From Luscinia megarhynchos (Eukaryota > Chordata > Aves > Passeriformes > Turdidae), in contig CM067592.1 of assembly GCA_034336665.1 (NCBI GenBank), positions 55,790,473-55,854,472 of the forward strand: a stretch of DNA of 64,000 nt. The letters are read 5' to 3'. Position 1 is the stretch's first letter; every line of letters begins with the position of its first letter. The position numbers were made by a program, and so were the translations under genes. This document shows positions 1-10,854 of the stretch, piece by piece. A model generated the notes under the pieces. The model saw only the letters and a program-made list of their open reading frames with translations, did not search any database and had not been told where the DNA came from.

Positions 1-3000
1 ATATATTTCCACATTAGCAATAATCTAGGAGAAATGGTAGACTTGGCTTTGCTTTTCTTCAGGGGCAAAAAAAGGTGGATTTTTTTTGAGAATGTCTTTT
101 TTACTTTGAAAATGTATTTTGTTTCCTACAAGTGTTGGAAAAGTGACCAAACTGCAAAATACTTGTGAAATCATTAACATCCCTTTTTCCTTACACTTTT
201 CCCTTTCTGTGAGTAGCTGTTACACAATTTTGGTTCAGTAATGGAGCAAACCAGAAGAGATTTGGAGAGTTATGAATTAAAAATTAAAAATAAGTTAATT
301 TGCAAACCTTTACACAAGGATTTTGATGGGGAGAATTACAGCTATGCAGTAAAACTAAGATATATATAATGCTTCTTTCTAAATAAGTCTAACTCAAATT
401 CAGAATTCTAAGCACCCAAGATTAATTTTGTGAGTCTAATGCAGAGATTTTCATCCCTTTCAGTGCATAATTGATGTATCATTTAACAAACATAATAATT
501 CCATATAAGAAAGTTAAGAAGAATAGCTATACTAAATCTGGGTTTTCAGAAACTGACACCTTAGAGAGTTGTACAAAACACTTGTTCAGTTTTCATTTTT
601 GCTTTACTCCTTACCTTTATGAATAAGTAAACTGATCCTACAAGCTACTCTTTTAAGTTATTAATCCTATAAGAGCATAACTAATTATTATGCACATGAG
701 ATAAGCAAATATTACTGGTGACTATTAAGCAACTTAGGAGGTCTATAGGTGTGAAAAAACAGATTTTCCAAGATGTGAAATTGAGCATTAGATATTATTT
801 TCTGGACTCAATGCCCTGTCTTTTCTTCTTCTGGTTAGTAAATGCTTAGTTATTTATTATAGAAAATCCTTTAAGTGCAAGGGGTAGGAGGGAAGGTATT
901 CTTATGTGAGACAAAAATGTAGAAATGGGGCTATTGTCCACCAGGGTCTCACCAAAAGGAGTTTTCCTTTGTCTCCTGGCAGGTGTCAGAAATACTCTAG
1001 CTGTGCTGGGTAACCACAGGATGCCTCATCAGCTTAAAACAGTCTGGATGCAGAGATGTTTTTCTCCTCCTATGTTACACTGAATACTGAGTATATGTAG
1101 CAAATTTTGCTTTCTAAATCTCTTTCTGTAGAACCACGAATTTGTTACTTCTGTGGTTAACTAAATCATTGATTAGTTATAAACACAAGGCTTACCAGCC
1201 TTCTTTCTTTGATGGAAGAACTTGTGTGAGAGGTACAAGATCAATTTATCTCTCTATCAGATGGAATTTTCACACTTATTCTGTACCTTAAAGCTTCTCC
1301 CTAGGCTACTGCAGTCTGAGGAGGGGGACCTGGTGCCCCTCAGATGCCTCAGGAATGTGCACAGGGGGTGCTTATGCTGGCAGGTCTCAGAGATGGGACT
1401 TGCAGGGGTCCTGAAGTCACACTATGCTATGTCAGCTTCTGAGGCCACACAATTGCTCAGACACTAATAACAACCTCCAACTAATTTTAAAAATGTGCAT
1501 CAGAAACCCAGCTCTAGCAATCATCCTCCTCAGTCAGGAGATGGAAGTAGTCCTTTGTCTTGGGTGAGAGTGAATAATCACAAAATCATTCCACCACCTG
1601 GAGAACCGATGATCTCTTTGTATGCAAATATTGAGGAATTTGCATTGAGATGCCAATATTAAGCAATTTTCTTTAGCCACTAAGCAGCCCTACAGTATAT
1701 ACATGAATATGGTATACTTTGGAACTGACATTTATTATCCATTTCTTTTTAAAATTGGCATAAAATAGGCCAAAGAAATAATGGTGTTCTTGACAAGTGA
1801 TCTTTAGATACATTTTTTGAGGCTGTTCTTTTTCCAGCAACCTTTTCACATTTGATTAACATTCTTCCTGTTTTCTGGTTCAGAACATTACTTCTTTGGT
1901 CTGTGTTAGATCTAAAACTGAAAAAAGAAAACTCCACAACCTTTGAGATCCTAGGAAAACTGACTCTATTATTTCCATATCTTGGGTTTATCTTGTATGT
2001 TGTCAAAGCACAAAAAAGATACGTAATTTTTGCATATGATGCAAGAAAAAAAGAAAAGCAAAAAGAAGCTAAAGCTTTTTAAGCTAAGCTTGCTTTGCAG
2101 CCAAACACTTTTCAGATGTTCCAAACACAGCAGGTCAAATATTCTAGGATTACGTTCAGATCTCTCTGAGAGCACAAGAGTTCATTCAAAATACCCCGTA
2201 GAAGAAAACAAAAGAAAAATTCATTTAGTAGGGATCACGGAATTTCCCCCAGTTAAAAGCTATATATTAATAACTGACAGAAAACATTGAATCTGCTTTA
2301 GTGAAGTAGCTGACACTTTCCCCCACTGGAGACATTAACAATACTACTCCAAATATCCATGGATTAGGCTGATGTAATCTTTCAGTTACCCGGAAATGTC
2401 TTGGGCACAGGGGATTGTGTACATGTATTATTTAGCAGACAAAATGCTGTATGGCCACAAAAAGCTTCTTACAAGCACTAGGACGAGATCTCACATGATT
2501 TTGAGATGCAGTCTAAATAGGAAGGTGGTGTCTAGGAATGTGTGGGGTTTCCATGAGTAATGTCCTAACCTACTCCTTTTAATTAAATCAAAGTACTTTA
2601 AGCACTTTGCAACCCTACTGCAGTAATAGTAGAGCTATAATCTCCAAACACACAGAGAAACCTTGTGGCCTTATTTAATTTTTTTTTTTTTTTTCAAATT
2701 TAAAGGAATTCTGTTTTGTTTTTTACAAGGAGATGTATTACGGCTTAGGACAAAAGTGTGAAGAACATGAGGCAATTTTGGGTTTCACAATACAAAAAAT
2801 ACATTAAACTATTAATGAATGTCCAAAGGAGGGAAATTAGGATGGTGAAGAAACTTGAGTTGCAGCTGAAGTCACTTGGTCATTTCAGCTCTGAATTACA
2901 ATTGTACTATCCCAACTTTGCATTAAAGTTTTCCACTCCTAACAGCAATCACCATTAATCACTGAGATTTAAAAAACAAAAATAACAAAAATAAAAATAA

Positions 3001-4304
3001 AACCTAAACAATGCAAACAAAAATCCATTGGAAACACCAGCAACAGTTTTGCTGTGAGATTATGACATTAAATTGGTTTTTTTGCTTAAAAACTCAGAGG
3101 AATAACTTCCTGTATTCTGTCACTCCTTGGCAGAGGTTATTATTGGTTTTATCATTCTCTGCCTTTGCTTTTAAGGAACTCTCATTTCTTGCCTCACCAG
3201 ATTTGATCCAGAACTTACTATTGCTCCTTAAACTTCAGTGGGTACTGAAAAATGCTCAGGTTGACACTGTTTGCATTTTTTAAAAAAGTTATCTGTCTCT
3301 TTTGTATACCATGATAATTTAGATGTTTTTCTAATTTGTTTAGTGGTGCCTGAACCATGTATAAAAGACAAGACACCCATAGTAAAGATAATGTGTCCAT
3401 GGAAAATTTGGCAAGAGTCCTGCTGTGTTTGAACTCAGGAGGCATCAGTTTGGCAATAATTAATATATGTGCAAGGAACATTTCCATAGAACACCAGAAT
3501 CAGTATAATCTTCAGTTATTGGGCAAATCCAAAGACCCCAGAGAGATGGAGGGGAGGACTACAGCATCTACAGAAATGAGGAAGGCTGAAAGAAAAAGAG
3601 TATAAGCATAGAGGAAGGACGTTTATATATTTCAGAATTACTTTTCTGGGTTTTTTAGCATCCTGATCAAAACAGCTATTTATGCTTATTTGTCGATCTG
3701 AGGGTGCATTGCTCGAGGCTGTCTCTGTGTTTCTCAGATATCCACTAAGGAAACATCAGGCTGGGTCAATCTAGGGTACAAAATCCATTGTTAACTAGTT
3801 TGTTCTTGCTGTTTGCTGCAATGGAAAACAAGTAATACTCTACATTGTAAGGAATGAATGGCTGTCTTTGCAGGTGGTGTTAAAGCTGTCTTCAATGCCC
3901 ACACACAATCCCATGGAAACATTGAGCTTGGATCCCAGCTACTCTGGCTCTGTTATCAGTTGGATAGTGAAGATGCATGTTGCAGTTGAATAGTTTCTCT
4001 ATTTCAAGAGTGGTGCTATAGCAATACACTTGCAGACCTTTGCCTGTAGATTTCCTTCCCATCAGATTTCTCTCTGCCTTAAATTCACCCATGAATCTCA
4101 AATATTTTTTTAGTCATATTATGGTATATGTCAAACTAAAAAGCCTGCTAGGTAGAAGGAAAATAAATGGGATGTTTATGCTAAAACCCAAATAAAGACA
4201 ACATACACACCCTTTGTTCTTGAGAGAAGGATCAGTACTTAAGGGTGGAAAAAGACCTTATTCAGCTTGGAGAATTGATGTGTTTTTCTCAACAAGATAA
4301 CTTG
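1..4304. other. Unrecognised AT-rich DNA, no gene seen
   Basis: No exon, RNA gene or known repeat could be recognised here. The stretch is AT-rich, with frequent stop codons in all frames and a T-run at about 2676-2694. An A-rich low-complexity patch lies at about 2970-3010. The longest open frames are under 100 codons and none resembles a known protein. It probably represents unique or very old decayed repeat sequence. Confidence 0.6.
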
Positions 4305-4350
4305 TAAGGCCGTATGAAACTGGTGGACAACTTTTCCTTATTTGAAATGA
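4305..4350 (+). repeat. Upstream copy of a ~46-bp dispersed repeat
   Basis: This segment, beginning TAAGGCCGTATGAAAC and running through GTGGACAACTTTT, aligns by eye with 5745-5790, which begins TAAGGCCATATGAAAT and runs through GTGGACAATTTTTT. The two copies have the same orientation and lie about 1.44 kb apart. Several substitutions and one or two single-base indels separate them, so the duplication is not recent. Flanking sequence does not align obviously. It may be a fragment of an unclassified interspersed repeat. Confidence 0.55.
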
Positions 4351-4365
4351 GCTGCCACAGTCTAT

Positions 4366-4620
4366 TACCTGGAGGTGCTGCTCCCCAGTGCTGGCAATGC
4401 TGTCTGTGAGGGGATGCAGATCCTGAGCCCACCCCAGGGCTCCTTCTCCAAGTGTCTGACAGGCATCCAGCTCACCTGGCAGCCTGCAAGTCCTGGGACT
4501 GCAAACTGCAGGCAACTCCTCCATGACTTTTCCTTCCTGGAATGCCCAGCTGTGCACACAGGTGTAGTACCACTGGCTGTCTGCTGGCCACTCAGCCACA
4601 AGCCACTGAGATTAAGAATC
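4366..4620. other. GC-richer patch, unclassified
   Basis: This stretch is clearly richer in G and C than its surroundings and contains a 113-codon open frame on the minus strand (4258-4599). The frame has no recognisable domain and no recognised partner exon. A decayed repeat or a CpG-poor regulatory patch are both possible. I do not assign a gene. Confidence 0.3.
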
Positions 4621-5744
4621 CTGGCTTATATTTATATGAAAATATATGATTAAGGTAACTGATTCCTAGGAACCTGCAATGCTGCTATAAACATCTTTGC
4701 ATGTGCAATTCAGTTTGGTGTAACCAGAGCATTTTAGAGAATTGATGCATTTTAGAAAATAGTTTTATCTCCTTGGGGACTCTGACCTCTGATTATTTCA
4801 AAAATTACTAGGAATTATATCACCCTCCTCATTGTACCTGAGGTATTTGAAAGGTGTTTTCTTTCTTTACTGTTTCCCATTTTTCAGTTTTGATAAATTA
4901 TGGCAATCTGCATTGGAGGAACTCATATTTCTTGACTATAAACTGTGTAAATCCAGAGAGAAGAGCTAACAATTTTATGGTGGGTTATTCTGCAGTCAGC
5001 AATAGAGAGAGACAGCAGAGAAAGGTGCAGAATTGGCTGTAAAGTACAGTTGAATTGTTAAAGTTACCACCCAGGCTATGATGTTAGAAATCAATACTTG
5101 ACATGGCAACCTCAAATCTAGTAGATAAAGACACAATTATTATGGTATCCAGTGAAAACACAAAGGAGTCTCTGGAACAACCTCCAGTGCCTGAGCGTGG
5201 ACGAATGTGCAAAGATAAATTTGAAAATTTAGGGCAGGAGGAGGAGTGTAAAATGGTGACATCCGTAAGAAGAGTAAATCCTTAGGTTTTCACAATTCAC
5301 CTTTGTGCAGCCTGGTAACTTTCTCATCTATGAGCAAGAACTCTTGTTTCTGCTTAACAAAAGTGATGTGGTGCAACTTTGTGTTTAGGACAGTACTTTC
5401 TTGCCTTGTTGTACAAAACCCCCCCAACAAAAACCATAAACAAATGCAACCACTAAATCCAGTACGTGAGCAGCAGTCACTTCAGAACAACTGCTGAACC
5501 CTTGACTCAGTGAGCTTGCTTGACTCTCCAGGGGCAGTTTGTCTCCCTGATATCTCTCTCCTTCTTTGCTTTTTTTCTTCAAATTTTAGTGGAAGATCAT
5601 TGCTTATTGCTATTCACTGTTTTCACACTTGGGAAGCTTGTCAGAGTTTTGTCAAAGCGGGAAAAAAAGGTGAAGACAAAGTGAATCTGCCTAACTCAGG
5701 GGTTTTTAGTGATTGTCCAGTGATTCTCTGGGCACAGGTTGACA
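4621..5744. other. Unrecognised AT-rich DNA
   Basis: Nothing recognisable was found. Short open frames of about 60-85 codons occur on both strands but none has a domain, signal or codon pattern that would support a gene. A C-run followed by A/C-rich sequence lies near 5420. Confidence 0.5.
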
Positions 5745-5790
5745 TAAGGCCATATGAAATCTAGTGGACAATTTTTTCTTGTTTGGAACA
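5745..5790 (+). repeat. Downstream copy of the ~46-bp repeat, next to satellite
   Basis: This is the second copy of the segment at 4305-4350, in the same orientation. It ends within about 10 bases of the first purine-rich repeat units, so it forms the immediate left flank of the GGAAT array. The array may have begun within or beside a dispersed repeat, but the other copy at 4305 has no GGAAT units after it. Confidence 0.55.
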
Positions 5791-5795
5791 AATAG

Positions 5796-6000
5796 AAAGG
5801 GAATGGGAAGGGAATGGAAAGGGAATGGAAGGGAATGGAATGGAATGGAATGGGAAGGAAGGGAATGGAAGGGAAGGGAAGGGAAGGGAAGGGAAGGGAA
5901 GGGAAGGGAAGGGAAGGGAAGGGAAGGGAAGGAATGGGAAGGGAAGGGAAAGGGAAGGGAAGGGAAGGGAAGGGAAGGGAAGGGAATGGGAAGGGAATGG
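5796..6000 (+). repeat. Mixed GGGAA/GGAAT edge of the array
   Basis: The left border contains irregular mixtures of GGAAT, GGGAA, GGAAA and GGAA units. A nearly pure GGGAA block covers about 5870-5931, and a second follows after one GGAATG interruption. The units differ from GGAAT by one base (T to G). Degenerate units at the edge are what is expected for an array that expands from its interior. Confidence 0.9.
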
Positions 6001-6516
6001 GAATGGAATGGAATGGAATGGAATGGAATGGAATGGAATGGAATGGAATGGAATGGAATGGAATGGAATGGAATGGAATGGAAGGGAATGGAGGAATGGA
6101 ATGGAATGGAATGGAATGGAATGGAATGGAATGGAATGGAATGGAATGGAATGGAAACGAATGGACGAATGGAATGGAATGGAATGGAATGGAATGGAAT
6201 GGAATGGAATGGAATGGAATGGAATGGAATGGAATGGAATGGAATGGAATGGAATGGAATGGAATGGAATGGAATGGAATGGAATGGAATGGAATGGAAT
6301 GGAATGGAATGGAATGGAATGGAATGGAATGGAATGGAATGGAATGGAATGGAATGGAATGGAATGGAATGGAATGGAATGGAATGGAATGGAATGGAAT
6401 GGAATGGAATGGAATGGAATGGAATGGAATGGAATGGGAAACGGGAAATGGAATGGAATGGAATGGAATGGAATGGAATGGAATGGAATGGAATGGAATG
6501 GAATGGAATGGAATGG

Positions 6517-6592
6517 AATGGGAATGGAATGGGAATGGAATGGAATGGAATGGAATGGAATGGAATGGGAATGGAATGGGAATGGAATGGAA
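6517..6592 (+). repeat. GGGAAT-containing sub-block duplicated within the array
   Basis: The pattern with extra G bases (GGGAATGGAATGGGAATGG) appears near 6520 and again near 6566, separated by normal GGAAT units. This suggests a small segmental duplication or unequal exchange inside the left part of the array. Confidence 0.6.
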
Positions 6593-9310
6593 TGGAATGG
6601 AATGGAATGGAATGGAATGGAATGGAATGGAATGGAATGGAATGGAATGGAATGGAATGGAATGGAATGGAATGGAATGGAATGGAATGGAATGGAATGG
6701 AATGGAATGGAATGGAATGGAATGGAATGGAATGGAATGGAATGGAATGGAATGGAATGGAATGGAGGAATGGAATGGAATGGAATGGAACCGAGGAATG
6801 GAATGGAATGGAATGGAATGGAATGGAATGGAATGGAATGGAATGGAATGGAATGGAATGGAATGGAATGGAATGGAATGGAATGGAATGGAATGGAATG
6901 GAATGGAATGGAATGGAATGGAATGGAATGGAATGGAATGGAATGGAATGGAATGGAATGGAATGGAATGGAATGGAATGGAATGGAATGGAATGGAATG
7001 GAATGGAATGGAATGGAATGGAATGGAATGGAATGGAATGGAATGGAATGGAATGGAATGGAATGGAATGGAATGGAATGGAATGGAATGGAATGGAATG
7101 GAATGGAATGGAATGGAATGGAATGGAATGGAATGGAATGGAATGGAATGGAATGGAATGGAATGGAATGGAATGGAATGGAATGGAATGGAATGGAATG
7201 GAATGGAATGGAATGGAATGGAATGGAATGGAATGGAATGGAATGGAATGGAATGGAATGGAATGGAATGGAATGGAATGGAATGGAATGGAATGGAATG
7301 GAATGGAATGGAATGGAATGGAATGGAATGGAATGGAATGGAATGGAATGGAATGGAATGGAATGGAATGGAATGGAATGGAATGGAATGGAATGGAATG
7401 GAATGGAATGGAATGGAATGGAATGGAATGGAATGGAATGGAATGGAATGGAATGGAATGGAATGGAATGGAATGGAATGGAATGGAGGAATGGAGGCCC
7501 GGAATGGAATGGAATGGAATGGAATGGAATGGAATGGAATGGAATGGAATGGAATGGAATGGAATGGAATGGAATGGAATGGAATGGAATGGAATGGAAT
7601 GGAATGGAATGGAATGGAATGGAATGGAATGGAATGGAATGGAATGGAATGGAATGGAATGGAATGGAATGGAATGGAATGGAATGGAATGGAATGGAAT
7701 GGAATGGAATGGAATGGAATGGAATGGAATGGAATGGAATGGAATGGAATGGAATGGAATGGAATGGAATGGAATGGAATGGAATGGAATGGAATGGAAT
7801 GGAATGGAATGGAATGGAATGGAATGGAATGGAATGGAATGGAATGGAATGGAATGGAATGGAATGGAATGGAATGGAATGGAATGGAATGGAATGGAAT
7901 GGAATGGAATGGAATGGAATGGAATGGAATGGAATGGAATGGAATGGAATGGAATGGAATGGAATGGAATGGAATGGAATGGAATGGAATGGAATGGAAT
8001 GGAATGGAATGGAATGGAATGGAATGGAATGGAATGGAATGGAATGGAATGGAATGGAATGGAATGGAATGGAATGGAATGGAATGGAATGGAATGGAAT
8101 GGAATGGAATGGAATGGAATGGAATGGAATGGAATGGAATGGAATGGAATGGAATGGAATGGAATGGAATGGAATGGAATGGAATGGAATGGAATGGAAT
8201 GGAATGGAATGGAATGGAATGGAATGGAATGGAATGGAATGGAATGGAATGGAATGGAATGGAATGGAATGGAATGGAATGGAATGGAATGGAATGGAAT
8301 GGAATGGAATGGAATGGAATGGAATGGAATGGAATGGAATGGAATGGAATGGAATGGAATGGAATGGAATGGAATGGAATGGAATGGAATGGAATGGAAT
8401 GGAATGGAATGGAATGGAATGGAATGGAATGGAATGGAATGGAATGGAATGGAATGGAATGGAATGGAATGGAATGGAATGGAATGGAATGGAATGGAAT
8501 GGAATGGAATGGAATGGAATGGAATGGAATGGAATGGAATGGAATGGAATGGAATGGAATGGAATGGAATGGAATGGAATGGAATGGAATGGAATGGAAT
8601 GGAATGGAATGGAATGGAATGGAATGGAATGGAATGGAATGGAATGGAATGGAATGGAATGGAATGGAATGGAATGGAATGGAATGGAATGGAATGGAAT
8701 GGAATGGAATGGAATGGAATGGAATGGAATGGAATGGAATGGAATGGAATGGAATGGAATGGAATGGAATGGAATGGAATGGAATGGAATGGAATGGAAT
8801 GGAATGGAATGGAATGGAATGGAATGGAATGGAATGGAATGGAATGGAATGGAATGGAATGGAATGGAATGGAATGGAATGGAATGGAATGGAATGGAAT
8901 GGAATGGAATGGAATGGAATGGAATGGAATGGAATGGAATGGAATGGAATGGAATGGAATGGAATGGAATGGAATGGAATGGAATGGAATGGAATGGAAT
9001 GGAATGGAATGGAATGGAATGGAATGGAATGGAATGGAATGGAATGGAATGGAATGGAATGGAATGGAATGGAATGGAATGGACGGAATGGAATGGAATG
9101 GAATGGAATGGAATGGAATGGAATGGAATGGAATGGAATGGAATGGAATGGAATGGAATGGAATGGAATGGAATGGAATGGAATGGAATGGAATGGAATG
9201 GAATGGAATGGAATGGAATGGAATGGAATGGAATGGAATGGAATGGAATGGAATGGAATGGAATGGAATGGAATGGAATGGAATGGAATGGAATGGAATG
9301 GAATGGAATG

Positions 9311-9332
9311 GCCCCAAGGCCCCTGGAATCCC
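9311..9332. other. GC-rich non-repeat insert inside the array
   Basis: About 22 bases that are not GGAAT units interrupt two pure runs. The insert includes GGCCCC, then AA, then GGCCCC again, followed by a CTGGAATCCC stretch. It is the only cytosine-rich stretch within several kilobases. It could be a filler insertion from break repair or a sequencing or assembly seam. Confidence 0.7.
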
Positions 9333-9798
9333 GGAATGGAATGGAATGGAATGGAATGGAATGGAATGGAATGGAATGGAATGGAATGGAATGGAATGGA
9401 ATGGAATGGAATGGAATGGAATGGAATGGAATGGAATGGAATGGAATGGAATGGAATGGAATGGAATGGAATGGAATGGAATGGAATGGAATGGAATGGA
9501 ATGGAATGGAATGGAATGGAATGGAATGGAATGGAATGGAATGGAATGGAATGGAATGGAATGGAATGGAATGGAATGGAATGGAATGGAATGGAATGGA
9601 ATGGAATGGAATGGAATGGAATGGAATGGAATGGAATGGAATGGAATGGAATGGAATGGAATGGAATGGAATGGAATGGAATGGAATGGAATGGAATGGA
9701 ATGGAATGGAATGGAATGGAATGGAATGGAATGGAATGGAATGGAATGGAATGGAATGGAATGGAATGGAATGGAATGGAATGGAATGGAATGGAATG

Positions 9799-9860
9799 GA
9801 ATGCAATGGAATGCAATGGAATGCAATGGAATGCTATGGAATTAAATGGAATGGAATGGA
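9799..9860 (+). repeat. Decamer higher-order variant (GGAATGCAAT)n
   Basis: GGAAT alternates with GCAAT three times, then with GCTAT and TAAAT, before returning to pure GGAAT after a GGACT unit. The alternation gives a 10-bp higher-order unit nested in the 5-bp array. Confidence 0.8.
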
Positions 9861-10239
9861 CTGGAATGGAATGGAATGGAATGGAATGGAATGGAATGGA
9901 ATGGAATGGAATGGAATGGAATGGAATGGAATGGAATGGAATGGAATGGAATGGAATGGAATGGAATGGAATGGAATGGAATGGAATGGAATGGAATGGA
10001 ATGGAATGGAATGGAATGGAATGGAATGGAATGGAATGGAATGGAATGGAATGGAATGGAATGGAATGGAATGGAATGGAATGGAATGGGATGGAATGGA
10101 ATGGAATGGAATGGAATGGAATGGAATGGAATGGAATAGGAATGGAATGGAATGGAATGGAATGGAATGGAATGGAATGGAATGGAATGGAATGGAATGG
10201 AATGGAATGGAATGGAATGGAATGGAATGGAACGGAATG

Positions 10240-10503
10240 GAATCGAAGGGAATGGAAGGGAATGGAAGGGAATGGAATGCAGGAAGGAATGGGAAGGAAG
10301 GAAGGAAGGAAGGGAAGGGAATGGAAGGAAGGAAGGAATGGGAAGGAAGGAAGGAAGGAAGCAAGGAAGGAAGGAAGGAAAGGGAAGGGAAGGGAAGGAA
10401 GGAAGGTCCAGGAAGGGAAGGGAAGCCCAGGAAGGTTCAGGGAAGGAAGGGAAGGTTCAGGGAAGGGAAGGGAAGAAGGAAGGGAAGAGAAGGGAAGGGA
10501 AGG
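10240..10503 (+). repeat. Mixed GGAAG/GGAA right border
   Basis: GGAAT alternates with GGAAG to form a decamer repeated about three times near 10245-10275. It then gives way to GGAA tetramer blocks (about 10278-10380) and GGGAA pentamers. Near 10400-10465 the sequence includes GGTCCAGG, GCCCAGG and GGTTCAGG variants, which repeat with small changes, so this border has its own local duplications. Confidence 0.85.
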
Positions 10504-10854
10504 GAAGAGAAGAGAAGAGAAGAGAAGAGAAGAGAAGAGAAGAGAAGAGAAGAGAAGAGAAGAGAAGAGAAGAGAAGAGAAGAGAAGAGAAGAGAAGAGA
10601 AGAGAAGAGAAGAGAAGAGAAGAGAAGAGAAGAGAAGAGAAGAGAAGAGAAGAGAAGAGAAGAGAAGAGAAGAGAAGAGAAGAGAAGAGAAGAGAAGAGA
10701 AGAGAAGAGAAGAGAAGAGAAGAGAAGAGAAGAGAAGAGAAGAGAAGAGAAGAGAAGAGAAGAGAAGAGAAGAGAAGAGAAGAGAAGAGAAGAGAAGAGA
10801 AGAGAAGAGAAGAGAAGAGAAGAGAAGAGAAGAGAAGAGAAGAGAAGAGAAGAG
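10504..10854 (+). repeat. (AAGAG)n pentamer array, about 351 bp
   Basis: A pure purine pentamer repeat of about 70 units directly follows the GGGAA border and ends abruptly at unique sequence. The plus strand is all A and G, making it a homopurine/homopyrimidine tract with mirror symmetry. Such tracts can form intramolecular triplex (H-DNA) in vitro; whether this one does is inference. Confidence 0.95.

Larger units (their letters stand above)
6001..10277 (+). repeat. (GGAAT)n satellite-like array, about 4.3 kb
   Basis: This is a head-to-tail array of the pentamer GGAAT (ATTCC on the other strand). Uninterrupted runs cover about 6795-7487, 7501-9083, 9088-9310, 9333-9803 and 9863-10089. Interruptions include GGAGG/GGACG variants near 6090, 6150, 6434, 6766, 6790, 7488 and 9084, a GC-rich insert at 9311-9332 and decamer variants at 9799-9850. 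The pentamer is the unit of human satellites II and III. No rotation of it contains a stop codon on either strand, so all six frames stay open for kilobases. This is not coding sequence. Confidence 0.97.

Noticed and set aside
4258..4601. Overlapping minus-strand frames of 113 and 78 codons in a GC-richer patch
   Set aside because: No recognised domain, and two frames are open over the same bases, which is typical of GC-richer non-coding DNA.
5796..10854. Human satellite contamination
   Set aside because: The array runs without a break into flanks that carry no human repeats, while the window has bird CR1 and LTR elements. Human satellites II and III are also normally far more diverged than this pure core. 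A read-level check would still be decisive.
5796..10854. CRISPR-like or telomeric array
   Set aside because: There are no unique spacers between repeats, and the unit is GGAAT rather than TTAGGG.
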